From: a bacterium
Lineage (GTDB): Bacteria > Verrucomicrobiota > Verrucomicrobiia > Limisphaerales > UBA11358
DNA length: 63,143 nt
NCBI GenBank assembly: GCA_021813325.1
Contig: JAKALA010000017.1
Location: 1-63,143, forward strand
Direction: 5' to 3'
Made by a program: the position numbers and the translations under genes. Positions 27,001 to 35,871 of the stretch are shown in pieces. A model generated the notes under the pieces. That model did not search any database, was not told the DNA's origin, and was given only the letters and a program-made list of their open reading frames with translations. Within the stretch, counting starts at the first letter, position 1, and each line of letters starts with the position of its first letter.

Positions 27001-27693
27001 CGCACCCACCAGCTCGCGCTGGAAATTCAACGGCATGAACAAACCGAACGCCAGCGGGTCATCGAAGGCGAGCGTTCCCGGATTGCCCGCGATTTGCACG
27101 ACGCCCTGGGCGCGGCGCTGACGCAAATCCGCTTCCTGAGCATTCGCGGCAGCCGGGCGCCGCACATCTCCGAGAAAGGCCGCGCCCAGATGCAGCAAAT
27201 CTCCGAAAAATCCCTGGAAATGGTTTCCACGCTGGATGAAATCGTGTGGGCGGTGAATCCGGCCAACGATTCGCTGGATCATCTGGCCACATATTTTTGC
27301 CACATTGCCGAAGAGTTTTTTGGCAGCACCTCCATCCGCTGCCGGCTGGATGTGGAGGACCATCTGCCGCAGGCATCGCTGACTTCGGAAGTGCGGCACA
27401 ATCTCTTTCTCGCCGTGCGCGAAACGATGAACAATATCGCCAGGCATTCACAGGCAAGCGAAGTTTGGTTTCGCATTCGCTGGCATGAGGAGGCGCTGCA
27501 AATTACCCTCGAAGACAACGGCCGCGGCTTCATCACGCCGCCGCCAACCGGCGGCGACGGCTTGGGAAACCTCCGCCATCGCATTGAAAAAATCGGCGGC
27601 CATTTTGCCTATGAAACGCGGCTGGGCAGTGGAACACTTTTCCTGTTCCGGCTCCCATTAAAGCCAGAACTCAAGCCGGCACCCAGTATCTGA
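24028..27693 (+). CDS. Sensor histidine kinase, NarL-partner type, with long exported PA14/OB-like region
   Basis: The ATG at 24028 starts with a signal peptide ([20 protein letters not shown]), giving 1221 residues. Residues ~270-370 contain a PA14-like region ([20 protein letters not shown] then GSQFFIND). The following ~550 residues show repeated beta-rich units with the [24 protein letters not shown] pattern, reminiscent of OB folds. One transmembrane helix ([20 protein letters not shown]) precedes a coiled coil, a HisKA_3 helix with the phosphorylated His ([20 protein letters not shown]), and a HATPase ([19 protein letters not shown]). Its response regulator follows two bases downstream. 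The ligand is unknown, perhaps a polysaccharide. Confidence 0.9.
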   Translation: MTAGRWFALLAGIFLCLASAKAAGTSNAANAPASPPGTFEGKIVSMRISHTGALQLAVQTGASTNWITATQWTNEVPLLHSWIRLTNPPADFAKGPKSAIDLGRLELLTGRLGVLVTNVLQLAQWQTTGILRPLVLELQGEILAESPNGEFLALQDSTAAVLLDLGSHRHAYRPGQLIRLQGNAVIEHGRIILRAPPLVDNDGAHEAAQVSATVHLTAGKHPYRLTWFNATNPRILQAFFAGPGLPRQPIPDAALFIQTANTASGEATWINGVHYRCAEGHWWRMPDYNHLLIASEGNTSNFNLEVTPQPEDISVEFSGSISVPREGFYTFTTISDDGSQFFINDQPPQIETGGTTPLPAPRSLVVGQPLRLEDQYQWVTVEGNVTFADQLADSLVLNLNTGGGSLRVDIADGQGLCATLLNHAHIQVTGIVQPVHSPSSLDTIVAGALLIPGFQQIQLLDLPEARWDGTPLISVSDYLATNSFWSKQNVVHLAGHLRATGSSHAWVLKDNTGVVPVELSLSREAKRDGPVEILGCRTGSETNPALLVSFVRSAPDPNGAAKPLPCLTTADQIKRLTREEAQLGYPVKLRGVVTGMFDTSLFLHDATGGIYARTKESVFYNHMRIGDYWEIEGVTFAEFAPNVRIDHLRFIGRGNLPAPLHPGWDRLINGSLDAEYVEIQGVVTDIKTNLLTLFTTGGRLQLQMVDGQPALLKQYANALVRIRGCVTSGKDPQTLQIEFGQIGIVSGSITMDQAAPANLFATPMKHASELRFFDYQAGSFQRVRIAGQIIERRQGMFFLLDNISSLRFVANGATNIDAGDVVEVVGFPEMDGFSPILREAVVRRTGHAPLPEPLELPEDSLWNRGFDGRRVAIKARLVSFENDRADQVLEMQAGSRRFLCRLDPRHGKLGWIVPESTLEVTGVYAAQGNMAVSDRRMDSFELLLNSPEDVNILAKPPWWTLRHALTILGAMVPIVLAAVIWIALLRRQVEKRTHQLALEIQRHEQTERQRVIEGERSRIARDLHDALGAALTQIRFLSIRGSRAPHISEKGRAQMQQISEKSLEMVSTLDEIVWAVNPANDSLDHLATYFCHIAEEFFGSTSIRCRLDVEDHLPQASLTSEVRHNLFLAVRETMNNIARHSQASEVWFRIRWHEEALQITLEDNGRGFITPPPTGGDGLGNLRHRIEKIGGHFAYETRLGSGTLFLFRLPLKPELKPAPSI

Positions 27694-27695
27694 GC

Positions 27696-28355
27696 ATGAT
27701 CACCACGATTTGCATTGTAGAAGACGACGCGGAATTCCGGGCCACTTTGGCGGAATGCCTGGAGGAAACACCCGGCTACCGCTGCCTGTGCCAGTGCGGC
27801 AACGCCGAGGAGGCCATCCGCAAAATCCCGCCGCTGAAGCCGGAAGTGGTTTTGATGGACATCAACCTGCCCACGGTTTCCGGCGTGGAATGCACGCGGC
27901 AGTTGAAACGGCTGTGCCCCTCCATCCAGGTGCTCGTGCTCACCGTTTACGAAGACAGCGAGCATATTTTCGACGCTTTGAAGGCCGGCGCCAACGGCTA
28001 TCTGCTCAAACGCGCCGACCCGCTGCAAATCATCAATGCCATTCAGGAAGCCAAACAGGGCGGCTCGCCGATGAGCAGCCAGATTGCGCGGCGGGTGGTT
28101 CAATCTTTCCACGAGGAAACCCGCGCCCTGCCGCAGGAAACGAACCTGTCGCCGCGCGAGGAGGAAATTCTCCGTGAACTGGCCAAGGGTTATTCCAGCA
28201 AGGAAATCGCGGACCGGCTCAACATCAGCTATCACACCGTCAAAGTGCATCTGAAACACATCTACGAAAAGCTCCATGTCCGCTCGCGCACCGAAGCCTT
28301 GATCCGTTTCCGGGACGAAACCCCGGCCTCCACGACCACGCGTAAACCGCACTGA
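27696..28355 (+). CDS. NarL/FixJ-type response regulator
   Basis: A 219-residue protein: receiver domain with Asp10/Asp11, phosphoacceptor Asp55 in VVLMDINLP, the VLTVYED segment and Lys in YLLKRADP; then a LuxR-type helix-turn-helix ([20 protein letters not shown] and [20 protein letters not shown]). It begins two bases after the kinase gene ends, so the pair is one two-component system. Target genes are not evident; the DUF2911/PIG-L/bacillithiol genes begin 277 bases downstream on the same strand. Confidence 0.95.
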   Translation: MITTICIVEDDAEFRATLAECLEETPGYRCLCQCGNAEEAIRKIPPLKPEVVLMDINLPTVSGVECTRQLKRLCPSIQVLVLTVYEDSEHIFDALKAGANGYLLKRADPLQIINAIQEAKQGGSPMSSQIARRVVQSFHEETRALPQETNLSPREEEILRELAKGYSSKEIADRLNISYHTVKVHLKHIYEKLHVRSRTEALIRFRDETPASTTTRKPH

Positions 28356-28411
28356 GCACGCCGACTTGCCGGCCAAACGCAGGAACCCAGAATGGAGCCA
28401 GACACGAACGC

Positions 28412-28442
28412 CGTTCCCACCGTCGGAACGTTACATTTTTTG
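28412..28442 (+). terminator. Weak rho-independent terminator after the response regulator
   Basis: CGTTCC (28412-28417) pairs with GGAACG (28425-28430), followed by TTACATTTTTT. The six-pair stem is short, but the T-run is good, and the position 57 bases after the stop codon is right. Confidence 0.4.
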
Positions 28443-28579
28443 GACACATTCCCGATTGAGCCGATTGATGGAAACCCGTCCACACATGTTGAGTTTATCT
28501 TTACAAAAGTGGACAAAACCCGCTTCTGAAACTAGGATTGCCGGGTCCACGTCACTTAACACATTGTCTGGAAAGGATG

Positions 28580-28608
28580 CCCGGCAAAAAGGTTACCTTT
28601 GCCCCGGG
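28580..28608 (+). promoter_or_regulatory. Hairpin in the leader of the first DUF2911 gene
   Basis: CCCGG (28580-28584) and CCGGG (28604-28608) enclose an inner repeat AAAGGT/ACCTTT centred on 28594, so most of the 29 bases can fold into one stem. It sits 24 bases upstream of the start at 28633 and could act on translation or be an operator. No known riboswitch consensus is recognisable. Confidence 0.3.
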
Positions 28609-28632
28609 AAAAACGTCATAATATCACATCTG

Positions 28633-29187
28633 ATGAAATCTATGAAAACCATTAAACTTCTCCTCCTTGCTGCCCTCATCGCTGTCACCGCCACCCCGCT
28701 GCTGGCCCAACAAAAGCGCCTGAGTCCACACGAAACCATCAGCGCCGTGATTGATGGTTCCCGTGTTACCATCACCTATGGCCGGCCCTACACCAAAAAT
28801 CCGCGTTCCGGCGAGGTGCGCAAAATTTGGGGCGGCCTGGTTCCCTACGGCAAAGTCTGGCGCACCGGCGCGGATGAAGCCACGGTGCTGATCACGCAGA
28901 AGCCGCTGGTCTTGGGTGAAACGACGATTCCCGCGGGTTGTTACTCGCTCTACACGTTGCCGGAGGCCGATGGCTCCGCGAAATTGATCATCAATAAACA
29001 GATCGGCCAATGGGGTATGCAATATAACGAGACGCAAGATTTGGCGCGGGTGGACCTCAAAAAGCAATCGCTCGATACACCGGTGGATCAATTCACCATG
29101 GCGGTCAGCAAAGACGGATCCGGCGGCGTGATCAAACTAAGCTGGGAAAACATTGAATATTCTTTGCCGTTTACCGTCCAAAAGTAA
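28633..29187 (+). CDS. Exported DUF2911 protein (first copy)
   Basis: A 184-residue protein starting MKSMKTIKLLLLAALIAVTA (an alternative ATG lies at 28642), with a signal peptide ending near LLAQQ. The mature part matches DUF2911 by the pattern VTITYGRPYTKNPRSGE, IWGGLVPYGKVWRTGADEAT and IPAGCYSLYTLPE, then a WGMQYNE segment. The biochemical function of DUF2911 is unknown. A second copy with the same core follows 37 bases later. Both precede a PIG-L protein in the same direction. Confidence 0.88.
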   Translation: MKSMKTIKLLLLAALIAVTATPLLAQQKRLSPHETISAVIDGSRVTITYGRPYTKNPRSGEVRKIWGGLVPYGKVWRTGADEATVLITQKPLVLGETTIPAGCYSLYTLPEADGSAKLIINKQIGQWGMQYNETQDLARVDLKKQSLDTPVDQFTMAVSKDGSGGVIKLSWENIEYSLPFTVQK

Positions 29188-29224
29188 CTTTTGAATCCAA
29201 CTCAGCAACCCAACCCTCGTCACT

Positions 29225-30010
29225 ATGAACGCAATGCTAAAAACGCTCTCTGTCATGTGTGCAGCCATTTTGGTGGCGGCACCCAGCGGATTCAGCCAGA
29301 CTCCGAAAGTCGATTTTCCGGCGGCCAGTCCGGCCTGCACCATCAAACAACGCGTCGGTTTGACCGACATCGAAATCAGTTATTCCCGGCCCAGCATGAA
29401 AGGCCGCGAAATCTTCAGCGACACCGGCTTGGTCCCCTACGGCAAGGTCTGGCGCACCGGCGCCAACAACGCCACGAAAATCACCTTCAGCACACCGGTG
29501 GAATTGAACGGCGTCCAGGTCGCGGCGGGAACCTACGGCCTCTTCACCATTCCCGGACCGGATGAATGGACGATCATCATCAATAAAAACGCCAATCAAT
29601 GGGGCGCCTACCAATATAGCGAGAAGGACGACGTGGTTCGCTTCAAAGCCACCCCCGTGCATTTGGACGAGCATATCGAAACCTTCACCATCGAGTTCAA
29701 TCATCTCCGCGATGAATCTGGCATCCTCAACCTGATTTGGGATGATGTCGTGGTGCCCATCAAGATCGAGCACGATCTGACAGCCACCTTGGTTCCGCAA
29801 ATCGAAGCCGTCATGGCTTCAGACGCAAAGAACAAGCCTTATTATCCGGCGGCCATGTTTTATTTCGATCATGGCCAGGATTTGGAGAAAGCCAAAACCT
29901 GGATCAACGCCGCCATCGCCGCCGCCAAGCGTTCCATCGAATTGGCCAAGGTGGCCAACGATACCGGCTACGTGAAGATGAATGAGGACTTGATTTCCAG
30001 CCTCCAGTGA
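29225..30010 (+). CDS. Exported DUF2911 protein (second copy, with helical C-terminal extension)
   Basis: A 261-residue protein with a signal peptide (MNAMLKTLSVMCAAILVAAP). It shares the DUF2911 core with its neighbour (TDIEISYSRPSMKGREIF; GLVPYGKVWRTGANNATKIT; WGAYQYSEKDDVVRF) but adds about 80 residues forming TPR-like helices (AAMFYFDHGQDLEKAKTWIN). Tandem copies suggest duplication and specialisation. The stop overlaps the next start (GTGA), so it is translationally coupled with the large PIG-L protein. Role unknown. Confidence 0.88.
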   Translation: MNAMLKTLSVMCAAILVAAPSGFSQTPKVDFPAASPACTIKQRVGLTDIEISYSRPSMKGREIFSDTGLVPYGKVWRTGANNATKITFSTPVELNGVQVAAGTYGLFTIPGPDEWTIIINKNANQWGAYQYSEKDDVVRFKATPVHLDEHIETFTIEFNHLRDESGILNLIWDDVVVPIKIEHDLTATLVPQIEAVMASDAKNKPYYPAAMFYFDHGQDLEKAKTWINAAIAAAKRSIELAKVANDTGYVKMNEDLISSLQ

Positions 30011-32526
30011 TCACCTCGCGCGTGCGTTCCAAGTGGCAGCTTCCGTTCGTCGGCAAAACCGCAGGATTAATCCTCGGTTTTGCCGCGACGCTTTTGCCGG
30101 CAACCCTTCCCAACACGGTCATGGCCGACACCGTTTCGCCGGCAGAAATTCTCCAGGAATTGTGCGACTTCCGCGAAATGGGCAGCGTGCTTTACATCGC
30201 CGCACATCCGGACGATGAAAATACTTTGCTCATCGGTTATCTCGCCCGCGGAAAAAACTATCGCGCCGCCTATCTCTCCGTCACCCGCGGCGATGGCGGA
30301 CAAAACGTGCTCGGCCCTGAATTTGGCGAAAAACTTGGCGTCGCCCGCACGCAGGAACTGCTTGCCGCCAGAAAGCTGGACGGCGGCCAGCAATTTTTCA
30401 CCCGGGCCATCGATTTCGGATTTTCCAAAGACTATCGCGAAACCCTGAGGATTTGGAACCAGCAGGAAATCCTCTCGGATATCGTGCGAGTGATTCGCAC
30501 CTTTCGTCCCGATGTCATGGTAACGCGTTTTGCCCCGTGGCCAACGGGCACGCACGGCCATCACACCGCTTCCGCATTTTTGGGTCAGGAAGCGTTCAAA
30601 CTTGCCGGCGACCCCCAAGCTTTTCCGGAGCAAAAGCTTCCGCCGTGGCAACCCGAGCGAATTTTGTGGAACGGCTGGGGCGGGGAACACTCCAACACAA
30701 ATGTCGTTCGTATGCAAATCAGCGGCAACGATCCTGTGCTCGGCATTTCCTACGAAGAACTGGCGGGCAAAAGCCGCGCCATGCACAAGACCCAAGGCTT
30801 CGGCAACTTTGGCCGTGGCGGTGGCAGTGGCACGAGAACTGAAACATTTCAATTGCTCGCGGGCGAACCGGCGACCAACGACATCATGGATGGCATCGAT
30901 ACAACCTGGTCTCGCGTGCCGGGCGGCGCGAACATTGGCAAGCTGGCCGGCGAAATCATCAATCAGTTTGACACCAACCATCCCGCGGCGAGCGTTCCCA
31001 GGCTGCTCAAACTGCGGCGGCAATTGGCTCGCTTGCACACAACCGATTCGGTGGTCATCGGCAAGCGGGCATTGCTGGATCGTATTTTACAAAATTGCCT
31101 TGGCCTGGAGATTCAAACCACGATTTCCCAAGCTGAAGTGGTGCCCGGCCAGAAGTTGAATTTACTGCATTCAGCGATCATTCATTCCAGCGTGCCCGTT
31201 CGCTGGCTGGCCGTGGAATACCCCAGCCTCCAGCAGCAAATCCGCAAACCCATTAAACTGTCGGCCAATCAAACCGGCATTCGTCATGCGGTTGAAACAT
31301 TGCCGGGCAACACGCCGTTGAGCCAGCCTTACTGGTTGCGCGAAGAAGGCGAATCAGGCACCTTTCGCGTCGATGATGCTTCGCTCATTGGCCAACCGGA
31401 AAACCCGCCGGTCTTTCCCGTGGAACAGGTTTTTGAAGTGGGAGGCCAGACGTTGGCGTTGCCCGATCAGCCGGTCGAGATTGTCCCCCATGCGCCGCCC
31501 GCCCAGCAGCAGCGTCAATTAGCCGTCATTCCGCCGGTTTCGTTGCGCGTGGAATCAGAGGTGGCGCTTTTCACTCCCGGTTCTTCGCATCCGGTCAAAG
31601 TTGAAATTACCGCCGCGCGCGCTGGTGCTGCCGGCACAATTCAACTGGATGCTCCCACTGATTGGAAAATCACGCCGGTGAACCGGTCGTTCAATCTCGC
31701 GAACATTGGCGACCATGCGGAATGCCAGTTTACCATCACGGCGCCGGACAAAATCACTTCGGCTAAGATCATTGCCAGCGCGGAAATTGGCGGTGTGCGC
31801 TATCAAAACCAGCGCATTGAAATCAACTATCCGCACATTCCCATCCAATTGCTCCAGCCGCTGGCCGCGATCAAAGCGCTCAGTCTTGATCTGAAGATTC
31901 GCAGCCACAACATTGGTTATTTGCCCGGCGCCGGCGACAGCATCGCCGACAATCTCCGTGAGATGGGCTGCAATGTCACCGTGTTGGATGATGCGGATCT
32001 CACGCCGGAAAAGCTGCATGATTTGGACGCGGTGGTTTTGGGCGTGCGCGCCTACAACGTCCGTCCGCATCTGGCGGATCACTTGTCGGGATTGTTTGAT
32101 TACGTAAAGAATGGCGGCACGGTGGTGGCCCAATACAACCGGCCCGGCAGAGATTTGGAAAGCGCAACCCTCGCTCCCTATCCGCTGCGTTTGTCAGGCG
32201 ATCGCGTGACGGATGAAACCGCACCGGTCACTTTTCTGGCACCCGATCATCCCGTGCTGAATTCACCCAATAAAATTACCGAGGCGGATTTTGCTGGCTG
32301 GGTGCAGGAGCGCGGAATCTATTTCCCGAATCAATGGGATGATCATTTCACGCCCATTCTCGCCTGCAACGATCCCGGCGAATCGCCGCTCAAAGGCAGC
32401 TTGCTGGTCGCGCCATACGGCCAGGGCTATTTCGTTTACACCGGACTGGTTTTCTTTCGCGAATTACCGGCGGGCGTGCCGGGAGCATATCGCTTATTCG
32501 CCAACCTGGTATCACTGGGCAAATGA
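30007..32526 (+). CDS. Large exported PIG-L (LmbE-type) deacetylase
   Basis: An 839-residue protein with GTG start and a signal sequence (GKTAGLILGFAATLLPATLP). The zinc motif AAHPDDE is at residues 65-71, and the second His pair lies in TGTHGHHTAS. A C-terminal ThuA/amidotransferase-like region contains LDAVVLGVRAYNVRPHLADH and DYVKNGGTVVAQYNRPG. Members of this long form are predicted to deacetylate N-acetylglucosamine-type sugars outside the cytoplasm. It overlaps a small membrane-protein gene, then the symporter and the bacillithiol genes, an arrangement hinting at a salvage or uptake role. Confidence 0.88.
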   Translation: MITSRVRSKWQLPFVGKTAGLILGFAATLLPATLPNTVMADTVSPAEILQELCDFREMGSVLYIAAHPDDENTLLIGYLARGKNYRAAYLSVTRGDGGQNVLGPEFGEKLGVARTQELLAARKLDGGQQFFTRAIDFGFSKDYRETLRIWNQQEILSDIVRVIRTFRPDVMVTRFAPWPTGTHGHHTASAFLGQEAFKLAGDPQAFPEQKLPPWQPERILWNGWGGEHSNTNVVRMQISGNDPVLGISYEELAGKSRAMHKTQGFGNFGRGGGSGTRTETFQLLAGEPATNDIMDGIDTTWSRVPGGANIGKLAGEIINQFDTNHPAASVPRLLKLRRQLARLHTTDSVVIGKRALLDRILQNCLGLEIQTTISQAEVVPGQKLNLLHSAIIHSSVPVRWLAVEYPSLQQQIRKPIKLSANQTGIRHAVETLPGNTPLSQPYWLREEGESGTFRVDDASLIGQPENPPVFPVEQVFEVGGQTLALPDQPVEIVPHAPPAQQQRQLAVIPPVSLRVESEVALFTPGSSHPVKVEITAARAGAAGTIQLDAPTDWKITPVNRSFNLANIGDHAECQFTITAPDKITSAKIIASAEIGGVRYQNQRIEINYPHIPIQLLQPLAAIKALSLDLKIRSHNIGYLPGAGDSIADNLREMGCNVTVLDDADLTPEKLHDLDAVVLGVRAYNVRPHLADHLSGLFDYVKNGGTVVAQYNRPGRDLESATLAPYPLRLSGDRVTDETAPVTFLAPDHPVLNSPNKITEADFAGWVQERGIYFPNQWDDHFTPILACNDPGESPLKGSLLVAPYGQGYFVYTGLVFFRELPAGVPGAYRLFANLVSLGK

Positions 32527-32672
32527 ATCCAACGCCGCCTGATCCTTCACCTCACGATGAAAGCCCGGACGTGCCGGGCTTTCGGAGCTGGCGTGGCGTT
32601 TACCTGTTTGTGTTCGGCTGTTTTGTGGTCGTTGTGATCTTACTGGCGCTTTTCTCCCGCTACTTTGCATGA
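32523..32672 (+). CDS. Small single-pass membrane protein (49 aa)
   Basis: A short gene between the PIG-L and symporter genes: ATG at 32523 overlaps the PIG-L stop (ATGA) and its TGA at 32670-32672 overlaps the symporter start at 32669. The product has a polar, Pro-rich head (MNPTPPDPSPHDESPDVPGF) and one transmembrane helix (GVYLFVFGCFVVVVILLALF). Four-base overlaps at both ends make it convincing despite its length. It may be an accessory subunit of the sodium symporter next to it. Confidence 0.75.
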   Translation: MNPTPPDPSPHDESPDVPGFRSWRGVYLFVFGCFVVVVILLALFSRYFA

Positions 32673-34387
32673 ACACGCTCGACTGGATCATCCTGCTCGG
32701 CACGATGCTTGGCATCGCCGCCTATGGCGTCTGGCGCACTCGCAATGTTGACAGTCTGAATACTTATCTAAAGGGCAACCAGTCCACCGGCTGGGCCACC
32801 ATCGGGATTTCTGTGATGGCCACACAAGCGAGTGCCATTACGTTTCTTTCCATTCCGGGACAAGGCTTTGAAAGCGGCGTTGGCTTTGTGCAAAATTATT
32901 TCGGTCTCCCGCTGGCGCTCATCATCGTTTGCGCGGTCTTTCTACCCATTTACCGGCGCCTGGGGGTTTATACGGCTTATGAATTTCTCGGCCGGCGTTT
33001 CGATGCAAAAACACGTTTGCTCAGCGCCGTTCTTTTTCTGGTGCAGCGCGGACTGGCCACGGGCGTCACGATTTATGCGCCGGCCATCATTCTTTCAGCC
33101 GTGCTTGGCTGGCGGCTGGATTTAACCATTATCTGCACGGGCTTGCTGGTGATTATTTACACCGTCACCGGCGGCAGTGCCGCGGTCAATCTCACCCAGC
33201 GATGGCAGATGGCCATTATTTTTGGCGGCATGGTCACGGCCTTTATCGTGCTGTTGACTAAACTCCCCGATGGCCTTGGTTTTAGTGGAGCAGCGCATGT
33301 CGCGGGCGCCATGGGCAAGTTGCAGGCCGTGGACTTTTCGCTAAATCCCGATCGGCGCTACACGTTCTGGACGGGCATGCTGGGTGGAACGTTTCTCATG
33401 CTTTCCTATTTTGGCACCGACCAGTCGCAGGTGCAGCGCTACATTGGCGGCGCCGCTTTGCGGGAAGGCCGGCTGGGGCTGATGTTCAATGCGCTTCTAA
33501 AAATTCCCATGCAATTTTCCATTCTGTTGCTGGGCGCATTAGTGTTCGTCTTTTATCAGTTCGAGCAGCCGCCGGTTTTTTTCAATCAAGTTGAATGGCA
33601 CCGGCATGAACAAGGTGCCAACGGGGCCAAATTCACCGCGCTCGACGCGCAATTCGGCGCCGCCTTTGCGGAACAAAAGTCCGCCATTAAAACGTGGCTG
33701 ACCGCCCGCACCACGCACGATGCCACCACGGAAACCGCCGCGCGCGACGCCATGCTCGCTGCTCAAAAACAAGTCCAGGAACTTCGTTCGGCAGCGAAGG
33801 CCGCCTTGCTGGCGGATGATCCGCGGGCCAAAACCAAGGACTCGGATTATGTCTTCATCACGTTTATTTTGGACTACCTGCCGCACGGCGCGATTGGCCT
33901 CTTGCTAGCCGTCATGATTGCGGCAGCGCTGGGTTCCAAAGCGGGTGAGCTGAACGCGCTGGCCACGACCACGACCATCGATCTTTGGCGGCATTTCCGC
34001 CCGCTCGCCGCCCATGACGAGGCGCGCAATGTCCGCGTGGCCAAATGGTTCACCGCCTTTTGGGGATTTTTTGCCATCGGCTTCGCGCTCTATGCCAGCT
34101 TCGCGGAAAATCTGATTGAAGCCATTAATATTCTCGGCTCGATATTCTACGGCGTGGTGCTGGGCATCTTCCTCGTCGCTTTTTTTCTGAAACGCGTGGG
34201 CGGCACCGCCGTTTTCTGGGCGGCCGTGGCCGCGCAGTTGCTGGTGTTCATCCTCTTCTTTTCACTGAAGATCAGCTACCTCTGGTATAACTTGATTGGC
34301 TGCGCTGCCTGCGCGATTTTGAGTTGGATTTTGCAATGGATAATGGGCTCGCAATCACAATTACCTAAATCACCTGAAAACGCATGA
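32669..34387 (+). CDS. Sodium:solute symporter (SSS family)
   Basis: A 572-residue protein with about 13 hydrophobic segments, N-terminus out (MNTLDWIILLGTMLGIAAYG) and the family region SVMATQASAITFLSIPGQGF. A long cytoplasmic or periplasmic loop (about 310-400) is rich in Ala/Lys/Gln and predicted helical. The type resembles the Na+/sugar or Na+/sialate-like transporters coupled with hydrolases in Verrucomicrobiota and Bacteroidota. Its start is coupled to the small membrane protein and its stop to the bshC-like gene by four-base overlaps. Substrate unknown, possibly the sugar freed by the PIG-L protein. Confidence 0.92.
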   Translation: MNTLDWIILLGTMLGIAAYGVWRTRNVDSLNTYLKGNQSTGWATIGISVMATQASAITFLSIPGQGFESGVGFVQNYFGLPLALIIVCAVFLPIYRRLGVYTAYEFLGRRFDAKTRLLSAVLFLVQRGLATGVTIYAPAIILSAVLGWRLDLTIICTGLLVIIYTVTGGSAAVNLTQRWQMAIIFGGMVTAFIVLLTKLPDGLGFSGAAHVAGAMGKLQAVDFSLNPDRRYTFWTGMLGGTFLMLSYFGTDQSQVQRYIGGAALREGRLGLMFNALLKIPMQFSILLLGALVFVFYQFEQPPVFFNQVEWHRHEQGANGAKFTALDAQFGAAFAEQKSAIKTWLTARTTHDATTETAARDAMLAAQKQVQELRSAAKAALLADDPRAKTKDSDYVFITFILDYLPHGAIGLLLAVMIAAALGSKAGELNALATTTTIDLWRHFRPLAAHDEARNVRVAKWFTAFWGFFAIGFALYASFAENLIEAINILGSIFYGVVLGIFLVAFFLKRVGGTAVFWAAVAAQLLVFILFFSLKISYLWYNLIGCAACAILSWILQWIMGSQSQLPKSPENA

Positions 34388-35160
34388 GCGCGACACCCGT
34401 CATTTGTTTCGGCCAGCAACCCTGCGGTTTTTTCCCAAAACGTTTTCTGGTGGCCAAGATTTTTACTGCCCGGCGGCTGCAACAAGAAATCGGCGGTGAA
34501 ATGGTCTTTTTCTATCACGACAGCGATCATGATCCGCGCGAGACTCAAACCATTTTGCGCCATCGCAAAACCAATGAGCCCGCCATTTTGAACTTCGTTT
34601 TTGCCAATAAAATTCAACGGAAATTTTCGCCGCTTTATCTCAAGCGCATCCCGCCCGACTGGCCGGCCAAAACCGAATTGCAACTGCCCAACTATGTCGG
34701 GCGGCATTGCATCGACATGTTCAAAGAGACCACCGGTTCCACAGTTGCTGATTTCTGTCTGAACCTTTACCGGAAGCTTGGCCTGCTGGATAACATTCGC
34801 GTGGTGCGTTCAAGCGATGCGACTTTTCGCCGCTCTGCCTGCGATGTGCCTGATTTCTTCGCCGATGTCCCGTATGAAAACGAAATCGTCCGCGCCCGCC
34901 ACGTGGATGGCGCCTTCAAACTGCACGCGGGCGGCGACACCTTTGTGACTTTGCCCGCCACCAATTTTTCCAAAGAGCAGATCAGCCCCGCACGGGATTC
35001 GCGTTTGCGCTGGATGCAGTCCGTCGTTCATTGCACGCATTACATTGCCGGTGCCGGCGAAACCGCCTACCTTCGCCAGGAAGAAGCCCCGGAAATTGAA
35101 TTTATCAATCGCGACAGTATTGACCGATCCGATGAAGCCTACCTTGAAATCGAAAGTTGA
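34384..35160 (+). CDS. Compact BshC-like protein, probable cysteine-adding step of bacillithiol synthesis
   Basis: A 258-residue protein, about half of a typical 540-residue BshC. Three BshC landmarks remain in order: the nucleotide loop CFGQQPCGFF (usually GGQQAG), the catalytic-looking HDSDHD (usually EDHD), and HYIAGAGETAYLRQEE (usually IAGPGEINYW). It is followed by bshB and bshA in one overlapping run, completing the pathway. In B. subtilis, BshC joins cysteine to the glucosamine-malate precursor. The region between the motifs and the C-terminal coiled coil of ordinary BshC are missing. The assignment rests on motifs and context. Confidence 0.75.
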   Translation: MSATPVICFGQQPCGFFPKRFLVAKIFTARRLQQEIGGEMVFFYHDSDHDPRETQTILRHRKTNEPAILNFVFANKIQRKFSPLYLKRIPPDWPAKTELQLPNYVGRHCIDMFKETTGSTVADFCLNLYRKLGLLDNIRVVRSSDATFRRSACDVPDFFADVPYENEIVRARHVDGAFKLHAGGDTFVTLPATNFSKEQISPARDSRLRWMQSVVHCTHYIAGAGETAYLRQEEAPEIEFINRDSIDRSDEAYLEIES

Positions 35161-35869
35161 AATTCCCTCGCTGCTGGCCTTTGGCGCGCATCCAGATGAC
35201 ATCGAATTTGGCTGCGGCGGCGTTATTGCCCGCGAAACTCGGGCCGGACGCAAAGTTCATTTTGCGGTTTGTTCCCGCGGAGAAACTGGAACTTACGGCA
35301 CGCCAAAACAGCGCACCGCCGAAGCCGAAAGGGCCGCCGCCACGCTGGGCGCCACCATTGAATTCATTCAACTCGATGGCGATGCGCACTTTGAGATCCG
35401 CGCCAAACATACGATCAAATTGGCCAGTATTCTCCGACGCGTGAAGCCCGGCATTGTGCTGGCGCCCAGCGTGGTGGAAAACCAACATCCAGATCATGCC
35501 AAGCTCGGTCGCATGGTGCGCGATGCGGCGCGCCTGGCGCGTTATGGCGGATTGAAGGAATTGAAGCGAATGCCAAGGCACGCCATCAGCCAGTTGTGGT
35601 ATTACGCCGTCACACCGGAAGCCGAACCACGCGATATTTCGCCCGTGTTGATTGATGTCTCTGACCCGGAAGTCATTTCTGCCTGGACTGCGGCCATGCA
35701 AGCTCACGAATCACAAGTTCGCGCCAGAAATTACATCGAACTACAAATCACCCGGGCGCGCCTGATGGGCGCAAGAGCTGGCATTGGACATGCCATAGCG
35801 CTCTTTCCGAATGACCCGCTGGTGCTTGATTCACTGGCGCAGTTGAATCGTAGCGCCCGACGTTTCTGA
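35132..35869 (+). CDS. bshB: Bacillithiol biosynthesis deacetylase (PIG-L/LmbE family)
   Basis: A 245-residue protein from the ATG at 35132, overlapping the bshC-like gene by 29 bases. The zinc motif AFGAHPDDIEFGCGG is near the N-terminus, with the third ligand in ENQHPDHAKLGR. It is the small cytosolic form of the PIG-L family, without a signal peptide. It removes the acetyl group of GlcNAc-malate to give GlcN-malate. bshA follows two bases later. The upstream in-frame ATG at 35045 was rejected because it lies deep in the previous gene. Confidence 0.92.
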   Translation: MKPTLKSKVEIPSLLAFGAHPDDIEFGCGGVIARETRAGRKVHFAVCSRGETGTYGTPKQRTAEAERAAATLGATIEFIQLDGDAHFEIRAKHTIKLASILRRVKPGIVLAPSVVENQHPDHAKLGRMVRDAARLARYGGLKELKRMPRHAISQLWYYAVTPEAEPRDISPVLIDVSDPEVISAWTAAMQAHESQVRARNYIELQITRARLMGARAGIGHAIALFPNDPLVLDSLAQLNRSARRF

Positions 35870-35871
35870 TC

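Noticed and set aside
34384..35160. Reading the 258-residue protein as a truncated pseudogene of full-length bshC
   Set aside because: The C-terminal IAGPGE-type motif is present after a shortened middle, and the gene is tightly coupled on both sides, so a compact functional form is more likely than a decayed one.
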